Assembly: GCA_023436025.1 (NCBI GenBank)
Contig: JAEZKX010000081.1
Coordinates: forward strand, 1-16,305
Length of the DNA stretch: 16,305 nucleotides
Source of the DNA: Pseudomonadota bacterium
GTDB taxonomy: Bacteria > Pseudomonadota > Gammaproteobacteria > Burkholderiales > Burkholderiaceae_C
Direction of reading: 5' to 3'
In this document: positions 7,367-14,575 of the stretch, in pieces
Layout of the letters: each line of letters begins with the position of its first letter
Numbering within the stretch: the first letter of the stretch is position 1
Notes under the pieces: generated by a model
What the model saw: only the letters and a program-made list of their open reading frames with translations
The model's database searches: none
Told to the model about the DNA's origin: nothing
Made by a program: the position numbers and the translations under genes

Positions 7367-7433
7367 TTGCCCTCAGCCGTGTGGCTTCACAGAGGAGAAG
7401 TGCACCATCACGGCCCTCGACCGTTGACCAGCC

Positions 7434-7640
7434 ATGAAGTACGCCGTCTACCTGTTTTGCGCCTGCGCCGGCGCCGCCTGGGCGCAGGCTTCGCCCGGCG
7501 CCGGCAGCGACCTGCGCCAGGTGCTGCAGCAGCCCCATGCACCGGGCGCGCCGCAGCCACGCACGCTCTCGCCGTCCGAGCGGGAGCAGCTGCGCCAGCA
7601 GCTGTCCGACGCCGCGCGGCCGCGCGGAACCAAGAAGTGA
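7434..7640 (+). CDS. Small predicted secreted protein, function unknown
   Basis: I do not recognise a named family for this 68-residue product. Residues 1-18 look like a Sec signal peptide (MKYAVYLFCACAGAAWA) with a likely cleavage near AWA-QA. A proline/alanine-rich linker follows, then a charged, glutamine-rich helix LSPSEREQLRQQLSD (about 45-59) and a basic tail. The mature part would be only about 50 residues. Small proteins of this design with an LSP-ER-LR-QL motif recur in related bacteria as hypothetical proteins. An in-frame stop nine bases upstream (7425-7427) makes 7434 the first possible ATG, although no good Shine-Dalgarno precedes it. The gene diverges from ompR next to a candidate OmpR box and lies 52 bases before the SIMPL-domain gene, with which it may be co-transcribed. 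Confidence 0.7.
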   Translation: MKYAVYLFCACAGAAWAQASPGAGSDLRQVLQQPHAPGAPQPRTLSPSEREQLRQQLSDAARPRGTKK

Positions 7641-7692
7641 ACCAAGGGCTCGCAGCCATCATCATGCGAGCCAACGACCGGAGGAAAAAACG

Positions 7693-8385
7693 ATGAACGC
7701 GAAAGCGATGCTGGGCACCTGTGCCCTGCTGGCCGCGGGGGCCGTGGGCGCCCAGACCATCCCGCCGCCGCAGAACGTCCTGCAGCTGCAGGCAAGCGCC
7801 ACGGTGGAAGTGCAGCAGGACCTGCTGACGATCAACCTCACGACCGCGCGCGAGGGCACGGACCCGGTGCAGGTGCAGTCGCAGCTCAAGGCGGCGCTGG
7901 ATGCGGCGCTGGCCGAAGCGCGGCGCAACGCCCAACCGGGCCAAATGGATGTTCGCACCGGCAACTTTGCGCTCTATCCGCGTCACAACCGCGATGGAAA
8001 AATGAGCGGATGGACCGGGACCGCCGAGCTCATCCTCGAGGGGCGTGACTTCGGCCGCATCACGCAGACCGCCGGCCGCATCCAGACCCTGACGCTGGGC
8101 GGCGTCAACTTCAGCCTGAGCCGCGAGCAGCGTGCCAGGGTGGAGACCCAGGCGCAGGCCCAGGCCATCGAGCGTTTCAAGGCCAAGGCCACCGAGCTGG
8201 CCCAGGGCTTCGGCTTCAGCGGCTACACGCTGCGCGAGGTGGCCGTCAACGCCAACGACCAGGGCTTCCAGCCGCGCATGCGCGTGCAGGCGATGGAAGC
8301 CAAGGCGGCGATGGCCGACGTGCCGGTGGAGCCCGGCAAGGCGGCGGTGGTGGTCACCGTCTCGGGTTCGGTGCAGCTGCGCTGA
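7693..8385 (+). CDS. SIMPL-domain (DUF541, YggE-like) secreted protein
   Basis: This is a periplasmic or secreted protein of the SIMPL family, whose best-known bacterial member is E. coli YggE, linked to oxidative stress tolerance. The molecular activity of the family is not established. The product has 230 residues, close to YggE. Residues 1-20 form a signal peptide ending AGAVGA before Q21. The mature part shows the typical opening LQLQASATVEVQQDLLTINLT, a central NFALYPRHNRDGKMSGWTG and a C-terminal beta strand VVVTVSGSVQLR. The ATG at 7693 is fixed by a strong GGAGG eight bases upstream; longer upstream readings of this frame lack such a site. It follows the small secreted-protein gene by 52 bases, and both encode exported proteins beside the OmpR/EnvZ pair. 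Confidence 0.9.
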   Translation: MNAKAMLGTCALLAAGAVGAQTIPPPQNVLQLQASATVEVQQDLLTINLTTAREGTDPVQVQSQLKAALDAALAEARRNAQPGQMDVRTGNFALYPRHNRDGKMSGWTGTAELILEGRDFGRITQTAGRIQTLTLGGVNFSLSREQRARVETQAQAQAIERFKAKATELAQGFGFSGYTLREVAVNANDQGFQPRMRVQAMEAKAAMADVPVEPGKAAVVVTVSGSVQLR

Positions 8386-8403
8386 GCGCGCCGGCGCTCG
8401 GGC

Positions 8404-8423
8404 GGGCGCAACCGCTTGCGCCC
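8404..8423 (+). terminator. Possible terminator hairpin after the SIMPL gene
   Basis: GGGCGCAA (8404-8411) and TTGCGCCC (8416-8423) form a perfect 8-bp stem with a CCGC loop, 18 bases beyond the SIMPL stop. There is no T-run, so it is at most a weak or factor-assisted terminator. It could separate the secreted-protein genes from the kinase-to-relA cluster. Confidence 0.4.
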
Positions 8424-8464
8424 ACCGCGGCAATGCGCCGAATTCCGACACGTCCGCCTGCCGC

Positions 8465-8480
8465 GCCAGCATAAGCTGGC
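8465..8480 (+). promoter_or_regulatory. Hairpin abutting a GTG start
   Basis: GCCAGC (8465-8470) and GCTGGC (8475-8480) form a perfect 6-bp stem around ATAA, ending three bases before the GTG start at 8484. In RNA it would occupy the ribosome-binding position, where no clear Shine-Dalgarno is visible anyway. It may lower or control translation of the kinase gene. At DNA level it could instead be an operator. The role is inferred. Confidence 0.35.
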
Positions 8481-8483
8481 CCG

Positions 8484-9461
8484 GTGTCCGCCGTCCTCAC
8501 CGAACCCCATCCACCGACTGCCGCGCCCGCGCGCGGCGAGTTGTTCATCGTCCTGAACCTCGGTTCGGGCAAGGACCCCAAGGACGAGGTGCGCAAGACC
8601 ATCGAGGCCGAGCTGATGCAGGCGGCGCGACCCTACCGCTTCGTGCCGGTGCCCCCGGGCGAGATCGTCAAGACCTGCCAGGAAGCCGCGCGGCTGGCGC
8701 ACGAGCACGCCGGCGTGCTGGTGGCCGTGGGCGGGGACGGCACGATCAACTGCGCGGCCCAGGCGGCGCTGGCCCAGGACGTGCCGCTGGGGCTGATCGC
8801 CCAGGGCACCTTCAACCTCTTCTCGCGCCAGCTGGGCCTGCCGCTGGACACGGCCGAGGCCACGCGCTGCCTGCTGCACGCGGCGCCGGAGCCGGTGCAG
8901 GTGGGCATGGTGAACCAGCGGGTGTTCCTGGTGAATGCATCGGTGGGGCTCTATCCCAAGCTGCTGGCCGACCGCGAGCAGGTCAAGCAGAAGCTGGGTC
9001 GGCGGCGCTGGATTGCGATGCTGGCGGGCCTGGTGAGCCTGTTCGAATGGCGGCTGCAACTGGTGCTGGACGCCGAGCTCGACGGCCGCCTGACGCAGCT
9101 GCGCACGCCCAGCCTGTTCGTCTGCAACAACCGCCTGCAGCTGGAACGCCTGGGCATCGACGAGGCGGTGGTGGGGCAGGTGGGCGAGGGCCGCCTGGCC
9201 GGCCTCTACGCGCCGACGCTCGGGCTGGGCACCAAGCTGCGGCTGATCGTGCGCGCCATGCTCGGCAAGCTGGGCGACACGCAGGAGATCCGCGCCTTCA
9301 CGCTGCGCTCGCTGACCGTCGCCACCCGCAACGCCACCCGGCTCAAGGTGGCGACCGACGGCGAGGTGCAGTGGATGCAGCTGCCGCTGCGCTTTGCCGT
9401 GTCGCCGCGCCCGCTGCAGGTGATGCTGCCGCCGCAGGAGGAGCGGCTGCCGCCGAAATGA
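8484..9461 (+). CDS. Diacylglycerol kinase-family (DAGK catalytic domain) protein
   Basis: This is a predicted soluble or peripheral lipid kinase of the DAGK/LCB5/YegS family, which phosphorylates lipid alcohols with ATP. The product has 325 residues. The nucleotide-binding GGDGT lies at 83-87 (VAVGGDGTIN). A second glycine-rich block is GTFNLFSRQLGLP at 108-120. The usual NPxSG near the start reads NLGSGK (25-30), and the asparagine-aspartate pair of the common GTxND block is not conserved, so the substrate could be unusual. The GTG at 8484 is the furthest in-frame start giving a sensible N-terminus; a hairpin covers the place of a Shine-Dalgarno. The stop overlaps the next gene by four bases (ATGA), so the kinase and the phosphoesterase are translationally coupled. 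Confidence 0.88.
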   Translation: MSAVLTEPHPPTAAPARGELFIVLNLGSGKDPKDEVRKTIEAELMQAARPYRFVPVPPGEIVKTCQEAARLAHEHAGVLVAVGGDGTINCAAQAALAQDVPLGLIAQGTFNLFSRQLGLPLDTAEATRCLLHAAPEPVQVGMVNQRVFLVNASVGLYPKLLADREQVKQKLGRRRWIAMLAGLVSLFEWRLQLVLDAELDGRLTQLRTPSLFVCNNRLQLERLGIDEAVVGQVGEGRLAGLYAPTLGLGTKLRLIVRAMLGKLGDTQEIRAFTLRSLTVATRNATRLKVATDGEVQWMQLPLRFAVSPRPLQVMLPPQEERLPPK

Positions 9462-10273
9462 CCGTCCTGCTGCACATTTCCGACACCCATTTCGGCACCG
9501 AGGAGCCAGGAGTGGCGCGGGCGCTGCAGGCGATGGCGCGCGAGCAGCGGCCCGACGGCCTGGTGCTCAGTGGCGACATCACCCAGCGCGCCCGCAGCGC
9601 GCAGTTCGCGGCCGCGCGCGCGTTCTGCGATTCGCTGGCGATCGCGCACGTGCTGACGCTGCCGGGCAACCACGACATCCCGCTGTACAACCTGGCGGCG
9701 CGCCTTTTCTCGCCCTACGCCCGCTACATGCAGGCCTTCGGCAGGGAGCTGGAACCGGAGATGGAGGTCGGCGAGGTGCTGGTGATCGGCGTCAACACGA
9801 CCCGGCCCGCGCGCCACAAGGACGGCGAAGTCTCGGCGCGCCAGATCGACCGCGTGGTGGAGCGCCTGCACCGCGCCCGGCGCGAGCAGCTGCGCGTGGT
9901 GGTCACGCACCAGCCGGCCTGCGTACTGCGGCCCGAGGACGAGGAGAACCGGCTGCATGGCGGCGAAGTCGCGGTGCAGGCCTGGTCGCGCGCCGGCGCC
10001 GACCTGGTGCTGGGCGGCCACATCCACCTGCCGTATGTCAGCGACCTGTGCGCGCATGCCGTGCGCGTGCCGCGGCCGCTGTACTGCGTGCAGGCCGGCA
10101 CGGCGTTGTCGAACCGCGTGCGCCACGGCTCGCCCAATTCGGTGAACATGATCCGCTGGCGCGCGCCCGCGGCCGGCGAGCGCCGGCTGGTGCGGGTGGA
10201 GCGCTGGGACTACGACCTGGCCGACCGGCGCTTCGAGCCCACGCACTGCCATGACCTGAAGCTGGGAGAGTGA
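9458..10273 (+). CDS. Calcineurin-like metallophosphoesterase
   Basis: This is a two-metal phosphoesterase of the calcineurin-like superfamily, 271 residues. All the metal-ligand blocks are present: D9 and H11 (ISDTHFG), D40 (LSGDIT), N71-H72 (PGNHDIP), H151 (VTHQP), and H188 and H190 (GGHIHLP). The fold could serve a cyclic nucleotide, phospholipid or other phosphodiester; the sequence alone does not choose. No signal peptide is visible, so it should be cytoplasmic. Its ATG overlaps the last four bases of the DAGK-family gene, a kinase-phosphoesterase pairing that suggests both act on one phosphorylated metabolite or lipid. The next gene starts 30-51 bases downstream, depending on which start is used. 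Confidence 0.92.
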   Translation: MTVLLHISDTHFGTEEPGVARALQAMAREQRPDGLVLSGDITQRARSAQFAAARAFCDSLAIAHVLTLPGNHDIPLYNLAARLFSPYARYMQAFGRELEPEMEVGEVLVIGVNTTRPARHKDGEVSARQIDRVVERLHRARREQLRVVVTHQPACVLRPEDEENRLHGGEVAVQAWSRAGADLVLGGHIHLPYVSDLCAHAVRVPRPLYCVQAGTALSNRVRHGSPNSVNMIRWRAPAAGERRLVRVERWDYDLADRRFEPTHCHDLKLGE

Positions 10274-10324
10274 GCAGCCCCGGCGGCGCAGCGCGCGCGC
10301 CGGATGCCTTACGATCGAACCGCC

Positions 10325-11275
10325 ATGTCCGCTTCCGTCCCCGCCCTCCAGTACGTCACCTGTCCCGATGCCACCGGCAGCCACCGCATGGCCTACTGGG
10401 CCTGGGGCGATGCCAGCGCGGCGCACGTGATCGTGTGCGTGCACGGACTGTCACGCCAGGGGCGCGACTTCGACGTGCTGGCCGGCGAGTTGCTGCGGCG
10501 CAGCCCGCAGCCGCTGCGCATCGTCTGCCCCGACGTGGTTGGCCGCGGCCGCAGCGACTGGCTGGCCGATCCCATGGGCTATGGCGTGCCCAACTATGTG
10601 TCCGACATGCTGCACCTGCTGGTGCAGCTGCAGGCCCAGGCGCCGATCGCCACGCTCGACTGGGTCGGCACCAGCATGGGCGGCCTGATCGGCATGGGGG
10701 TCGCCGGCACCCCCGGGCTGCCGCTGCCCGTGCCGCTGCGCCGGCTGGTGCTCAACGATGTCGGGCCGACCATCCAGTGGGGCGCGCTGCAGCGCATCGG
10801 CACCTACCTGGGCCAACCCGCACGTTGGGACACGCTGCAGCAGGCCGCCGACGCGATGTGGACCTTGTCCACCGGTTTCGGGCCGCACACGCCGGCCCAG
10901 TGGCTGGCACTGTCGCAGGCCATGGTGAAACCCCTGCCGGACGGGGGCTTGGGGCCGCACTACGATCCTGCGATCGCCGTGCCCTTCCGCGCCATGACCG
11001 AGCAGATCGCCGCGCAGGCCCAGGACCAGCTGTGGCAGCTCTATGACGCCATCCGCGCCGAGACGCTGCTGCTGCGCGGCGCCGACTCGGACCTGCTGAG
11101 CCCCGCGACGGCGGCCGAGATGCAGCGTCGCGGACCGCGCGCGCGGCTGGTCGAATTCGCGGGCGTGGGCCATGCGCCGACCCTGGTCGCCGCCGACCAG
11201 GTCGATGCCGTCTCCACCTTCCTGCTGCACACGGAACCCGGAACGGATGAAGAGCCACGCCGCGGAGCAGGCTGA
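10325..11275 (+). CDS. Alpha/beta hydrolase
   Basis: This is a serine alpha/beta hydrolase of 316 residues with unknown substrate. The oxyanion-hole HG is at 40-41 (VCVHGLSRQGRDFD), followed by PDVVGRGRSDW near 69-79. The nucleophile is S117 in the elbow GTSMGG. The likely acid is D254 or D256 in RGADSDLLSP, and the base is H283 in GVGHAPTL. No signal peptide is seen. An in-frame ATG at 10304 would add seven residues. I prefer 10325 because the extra segment (MPYDRTA) looks non-conserved and TACGAT just upstream resembles a -10 element, but neither start has a good ribosome-binding site. The 3' end overlaps relA by 29 bases in another frame, so the two are probably co-transcribed. Confidence 0.9.
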   Translation: MSASVPALQYVTCPDATGSHRMAYWAWGDASAAHVIVCVHGLSRQGRDFDVLAGELLRRSPQPLRIVCPDVVGRGRSDWLADPMGYGVPNYVSDMLHLLVQLQAQAPIATLDWVGTSMGGLIGMGVAGTPGLPLPVPLRRLVLNDVGPTIQWGALQRIGTYLGQPARWDTLQQAADAMWTLSTGFGPHTPAQWLALSQAMVKPLPDGGLGPHYDPAIAVPFRAMTEQIAAQAQDQLWQLYDAIRAETLLLRGADSDLLSPATAAEMQRRGPRARLVEFAGVGHAPTLVAADQVDAVSTFLLHTEPGTDEEPRRGAG

Positions 11276-13439
11276 AGCCGCCGCCGTCCCCGAACTGGTG
11301 GCGGCCGCCGAACAGGCCCTGCCGCGCCAGGCCAACACGTTGGCGCGCGCCCGTGCGTTCGCCGAGCCGCTGATCGCCGGCGAGACGCTGGACACCGGCG
11401 AGAACACGCTGGTCCATGCCGACGCGGTGGCGGCCATCCTCAAGACCATGGGCGGCTCCGAGGCCATGCAGGCGGCGAGCTACCTGGTCTATGCGTGGCC
11501 GCACCTGAACAAGCCGCAGGAGGTCATCGCCAAGGCCTTCGGCGAGAGCTACGCCGCGCTGGCGTCCGAGACCACCAAGCTGGTGCGGGTGCAGCAGCAG
11601 GCGCGCGGCGAGTCGGCCTACCTCGACGACGCGCGCTCGCAGACCGAGACGGTGCGCAAGATGCTGCTGGCCTTCTCGCGCGACCTGCGGGTGGTGCTGC
11701 TGCGCCTGGCCTCGCGGCTGCAGACGTTGCGCTTCTTCGCCGCCACCAAGCGCGTGGTGCAGCCCAGCGTGGCGCGCGAGGCGCTGCACGTGTTCGCTCC
11801 GCTGGCCAACCGGCTGGGGATCTGGCAGCTGAAGTGGGAGATGGAGGACCTGGCCTTCCGCTTCCTCGAGCCCGACACCTACCGGCAGGTGGCCGCCTGG
11901 CTCGACGAGAAGCGGGTGGAGCGCGAGCAGTACGTGCAGCAGATGCGCAGCGAGGTGGAGGCCGGCCTGAAGGAGCAGGGCATCCACGCCGAGGTGCAGG
12001 GGCGGCCCAAGCATATCTACAGCATCGTCAAGAAGATGCGCGGCAAGTCGCTGGACTTCGGCCAGGTGCTGGACGTGCGGGCGCTGCGGGTGATCGTGCC
12101 CGACGTGAAGGACTGCTACGCCGCGCTGTCGTGGGTGCACGAGCGCTTCGCGCCGCTGCCCGAGGAGTTCGACGACTACATCGCGCGGCCCAAGCCCAAT
12201 GGCTACCAGTCGCTGCATACCGTGGTGCGCGACCCCGCCGGCCGGCCGATCGAGATCCAGATCCGGACCCAGGCGATGCACGAGCATGCCGAGCACGGCG
12301 TGGCCGCGCACTGGGCCTACAAGGAGGCCGGGGCCAAGGGCTATTCGGGCGTCTCGGCCAGCAGCGAGTACGACACCAAGATCGCGGTTCTGCGCCAGCT
12401 GCTGGCGTGGGAACGCGACCTGGCCGGCGCCACGCCCAGCCTGTTCGAGGACAGCATCTACGTGCTGACGCCGCAGGCCGCGGTGGTGGAGCTGCCGCAG
12501 GGCGCGACGCCGGTGGACTTCGCCTACACGGTGCACACCAGCCTCGGCCACCGCTGCCGCGGCGCCCGCGTCGACGGTGTGATGGTGCCGCTGAACACGC
12601 AGCTGGCCAACGGCCAGACCGTGGAGATCATCGCGGCCAAGGAGGGCGGCCCCTCGCGCGACTGGCTCAATGCCGACCTCGGCTTCCTGGCCAGCCACCG
12701 GGCGCGCGCCAAGGTGCGCGCCTGGTTCAACGAGCGCGTGCGCCACGAGACCGAGGCGCGCGGCCGCGAGCTGGTGGAGCGGCTGCTGCAGCGCGAAGGC
12801 CGCACGGCGATCAAGCTGGAGGAACTCGCGTCGCAGCTGGGGTTCAAGTCGGCCGACGACCTGTTCTACGTGGTCGGCAAGGAAGAATTCTCGCTGCGCA
12901 ACATCGAGCAGCTGCTGCACCCGCCGGCCGAGCCTGCGCCGCAGGACGAGTTGCTGCTGAAGAAGGCGCGGCCGGCGCCCCGCTCGGGCAAGGGCGGCGT
13001 GCTGGTGGTGGGCATCGACTCGCTGATGACGCAGCTGGCCAAGTGCTGCAAGCCGGCGCCGCCGGATGCGATCAGTGGCTTCGTCACGCGCGGCAAGGGC
13101 GTGAGCATCCACCGCACCGACTGCTCCAACTACCGCGAGATGGCGGCGCGCACGCCGGAGCGCGTGATCGAGGTGGAGTGGGGCAACGCGCCCGCCGCCG
13201 AGGCGGCGGTGTACCCCGTCGACATCGCCATCGAGGCGGCCGACCGGCAAGGCCTGCTGCGCGACATCTCGGAAGTCTTCGCCAAGGAGAAGATGAACGT
13301 GATCGGCGTGCAGACCCAGTCGGTCAAGGGCACGGCCTGGATGACGTTCACCATCGAGATCGCCGACGCGCAGCGCCTGGGCAAGGTGCTGGGGGTGGTG
13401 CACGAGGTCAACGGCGTGCGCTCGGCGCGGCGGCGTTAG
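11247..13439 (+). CDS. relA: GTP pyrophosphokinase RelA, (p)ppGpp synthetase I
   Basis: RelA makes (p)ppGpp from ATP and GDP/GTP on stalled ribosomes during amino-acid starvation. The protein has 730 residues, near E. coli RelA. The N-terminal hydrolase-like domain (about 30-200) lacks the HD and ED motifs of bifunctional Rel/SpoT: the region reads YLVYAWPHLNKPQE. The synthetase domain has RPKHIYSI (253-260), the substrate-stacking Y320 in NGYQSLH, and EIQIRTQAMHEHAEHG from 336. The TGS domain begins at EDSIYVLTPQ (401). A zinc-finger-like part has C600-C601, H622 and C626, and an ACT domain ends the protein. The start is the ATG at 11247, inside the end of the hydrolase gene. Degradation of (p)ppGpp would need a separate SpoT elsewhere. 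Confidence 0.96.
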   Translation: MKSHAAEQAEAAAVPELVAAAEQALPRQANTLARARAFAEPLIAGETLDTGENTLVHADAVAAILKTMGGSEAMQAASYLVYAWPHLNKPQEVIAKAFGESYAALASETTKLVRVQQQARGESAYLDDARSQTETVRKMLLAFSRDLRVVLLRLASRLQTLRFFAATKRVVQPSVAREALHVFAPLANRLGIWQLKWEMEDLAFRFLEPDTYRQVAAWLDEKRVEREQYVQQMRSEVEAGLKEQGIHAEVQGRPKHIYSIVKKMRGKSLDFGQVLDVRALRVIVPDVKDCYAALSWVHERFAPLPEEFDDYIARPKPNGYQSLHTVVRDPAGRPIEIQIRTQAMHEHAEHGVAAHWAYKEAGAKGYSGVSASSEYDTKIAVLRQLLAWERDLAGATPSLFEDSIYVLTPQAAVVELPQGATPVDFAYTVHTSLGHRCRGARVDGVMVPLNTQLANGQTVEIIAAKEGGPSRDWLNADLGFLASHRARAKVRAWFNERVRHETEARGRELVERLLQREGRTAIKLEELASQLGFKSADDLFYVVGKEEFSLRNIEQLLHPPAEPAPQDELLLKKARPAPRSGKGGVLVVGIDSLMTQLAKCCKPAPPDAISGFVTRGKGVSIHRTDCSNYREMAARTPERVIEVEWGNAPAAEAAVYPVDIAIEAADRQGLLRDISEVFAKEKMNVIGVQTQSVKGTAWMTFTIEIADAQRLGKVLGVVHEVNGVRSARRR

Positions 13440-13478
13440 GCGCTGCGTTCCGATTCCGCGAGAACTGCCAAAAACCTC

Positions 13479-13487
13479 TGCTACAAT
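13479..13487 (+). promoter_or_regulatory. Extended -10 promoter of tRNA-Val
   Basis: TG-C-TACAAT forms an extended -10 element with five of six consensus bases, 17 bases before the tRNA 5' end. No -35 is evident 16-18 bp further upstream, which the TGn extension would compensate for. The rest of the relA-tRNA gap (13440-13503) shows no relA terminator. Confidence 0.65.
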
Positions 13488-13503
13488 CGTGGGCTTCAAC
13501 GAC

Positions 13504-13580
13504 AGGCGCGTAGCTCAGCTGGTTAGAGCACCACCTTGACATGGTGGGGGTCGTTGGTTCGAGTCCAATCGCGCCTACCA
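13504..13580 (+). tRNA. tRNA-Val (anticodon GAC)
   Basis: The 77-base sequence folds as a complete cloverleaf. The acceptor stem pairs AGGCGCG with CGCGCCT, followed by discriminator A and an encoded CCA. The D arm is GCTC-AGCTGGTTA-GAGC. The anticodon stem CCACC/GGTGG encloses TTGACAT with GAC at 13538-13540, reading GUC and GUU codons. The variable region is GGGTC and the T arm GTTGG-TTCGAGT-CCAAT. From memory, the anticodon arm through the T arm is almost identical to E. coli tRNA-Val(GAC). It is a single gene with its own promoter and terminator. Confidence 0.98.
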
Positions 13581-13585
13581 ATCTG

Positions 13586-13621
13586 AAGGCCCCGTCTTCC
13601 CCTCGGAAGACGGGGCTTTTT
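13586..13621 (+). terminator. Intrinsic terminator of tRNA-Val
   Basis: GCCCCGTCTTCC (13589-13600) and GGAAGACGGGGC (13605-13616) form a perfect 12-bp stem with a CCTC loop, followed directly by five T residues (13617-13621). Outer A-T and G-T pairs extend it slightly. It begins six bases after the CCA end and is the clearest terminator in the window. On the other strand it could also stop the converging hydrolase transcript. Confidence 0.95.
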
Positions 13622-13674
13622 CATTGGGGTTCCGCGGCACGGGTGCATCGCCCGGATTCGATGTCGATCGTCGT

Positions 13675-14442
13675 TCAGGATCCTGGCAACGCTGCCCAAA
13701 AGTCCGCCAGGACCTTGGCGACCGGCGCGGGCGTCTCCTGCGGCCACCAATGGCCCACGCCGTCCAGGTGCGCCATCCTTGCGCCCGCTTGGCGCGCTGC
13801 CCATTCGTGCTGCGCCAACGTTCCGCTCGCCCGGCCGACATCGTCGACGGCGATGAGGGCGAGCCCAGGACGTTGTGCGGCGCGTGGCAGTTGCAGCCCC
13901 AGGTCGGCCATCGCCGGCTGCCGCGCCGAGCGCAAGAGCTTGAGCACGGCGCGTCCCATCTCGGGATCCATGCCTGCGGCGACCCGCTCCGCCATGCGCC
14001 CGGTCATGCCGAGGGACGAGGCCACCGCGAGTCGCTGCTGCAGGTCGCCGCCCCACAAGGCGTGCACCGACGCTTCTCCCTGGCCTTCCTGTTGCCACAC
14101 CTGCGCCCGCGCATGCCAGGCGTAGTCGGGTGCGAACACGCCGAGTGCATCGGAGGCCCAGCTGCGGATGAGGTCCGGGCGGCTCATGGCCAGTGCCGCG
14201 ACATGGATTCCGCCCCAGTCGTGTCCCACCAGGTCGACCGGTGCGCGGAACAGTTCCAGCTGGGAGGCCAGCCAGTCGCGGTAGGCCGCCATCGACCCGT
14301 TGAAGTCGCGCGACACGGGAACGCCGAATCCGGGCGGGCTCAGGGCGACCGCATCGGCCCGGCCGAGTTCTCCGACCATCGACCCCCAGATGGCCGCTGT
14401 CTCGGGGTTTCCGTGAACGAGGACGAGTGGCGTGCGCGGCAT
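13675..14442 (-). CDS. Alpha/beta hydrolase with Asp nucleophile (haloalkane dehalogenase-like)
   Basis: This is an alpha/beta hydrolase of 255 residues from the aspartate-nucleophile branch that contains haloalkane dehalogenases and epoxide hydrolases. HGNPET at 10-15 supplies the oxyanion region. The nucleophile is D75 in VGHDWGG, the likely acid D200 or D201 (AVDDVG), and the base H231 (GVGHWWP). N12 after HG, together with W76 after the nucleophile, resembles the halide-binding Asn/Trp pair of one dehalogenase group. Only one tyrosine (Y107) lies in the cap region, whereas epoxide hydrolases use two. The true substrate is unknown and the chain is shorter than typical dehalogenases. GAGGTGA upstream fixes the ATG at 14442. 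It diverges from a TetR gene with an operator-like palindrome between them. Confidence 0.88.
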   Translation of the reverse strand: MPRTPLVLVHGNPETAAIWGSMVGELGRADAVALSPPGFGVPVSRDFNGSMAAYRDWLASQLELFRAPVDLVGHDWGGIHVAALAMSRPDLIRSWASDALGVFAPDYAWHARAQVWQQEGQGEASVHALWGGDLQQRLAVASSLGMTGRMAERVAAGMDPEMGRAVLKLLRSARQPAMADLGLQLPRAAQRPGLALIAVDDVGRASGTLAQHEWAARQAGARMAHLDGVGHWWPQETPAPVAKVLADFWAALPGS

Positions 14443-14458
14443 GGGGTCACCTCACATA

Positions 14459-14474
14459 CTTGTTGGCTGACAAG
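14459..14474. promoter_or_regulatory. Candidate TetR-family operator
   Basis: CTTGT (14459-14463) and ACAAG (14470-14474) form an inverted repeat around TGGCTG, a size and shape typical of TetR-family operators. Its centre is 24 bases upstream of the hydrolase ATG and about 110 upstream of the tetR ATG, so it would mainly block hydrolase expression. Confidence 0.5.
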
Positions 14475-14541
14475 CAAGATCATAGCCGGTGGTGTCCGCC
14501 GACGTTGCGCGACCGTGCGGATCGGCCCGACAGGCGGCACC

Positions 14542-14547
14542 TATACT
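14542..14547 (+). promoter_or_regulatory. Candidate tetR -10 element (TATACT)
   Basis: TATACT matches the sigma70 -10 consensus at five of six positions and stands 28 bases before the tetR ATG at 14576. The -35 position is not consensus-like. It is the best -10 in the divergent gap. Confidence 0.4.
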
Positions 14548-14575
14548 TGCGCGACCCGATGTCCAAGCAGCCCTG

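Noticed and set aside
7212..7427. Small rightward open frame of 71 codons ending before the secreted-protein gene
   Set aside because: It begins inside antisense ompR, and its composition follows the ompR shadow. Only its last codons overlap the AGAGGAG motif.
10752..13499. Long leftward open frame of 915 codons opposite the hydrolase and relA
   Set aside because: The product is His/Leu/Arg-rich with no domain, and it lies antisense to a clear RelA.
13541..14125. Open frame starting inside tRNA-Val
   Set aside because: It runs through the tRNA and its terminator, then antisense to a recognisable hydrolase.
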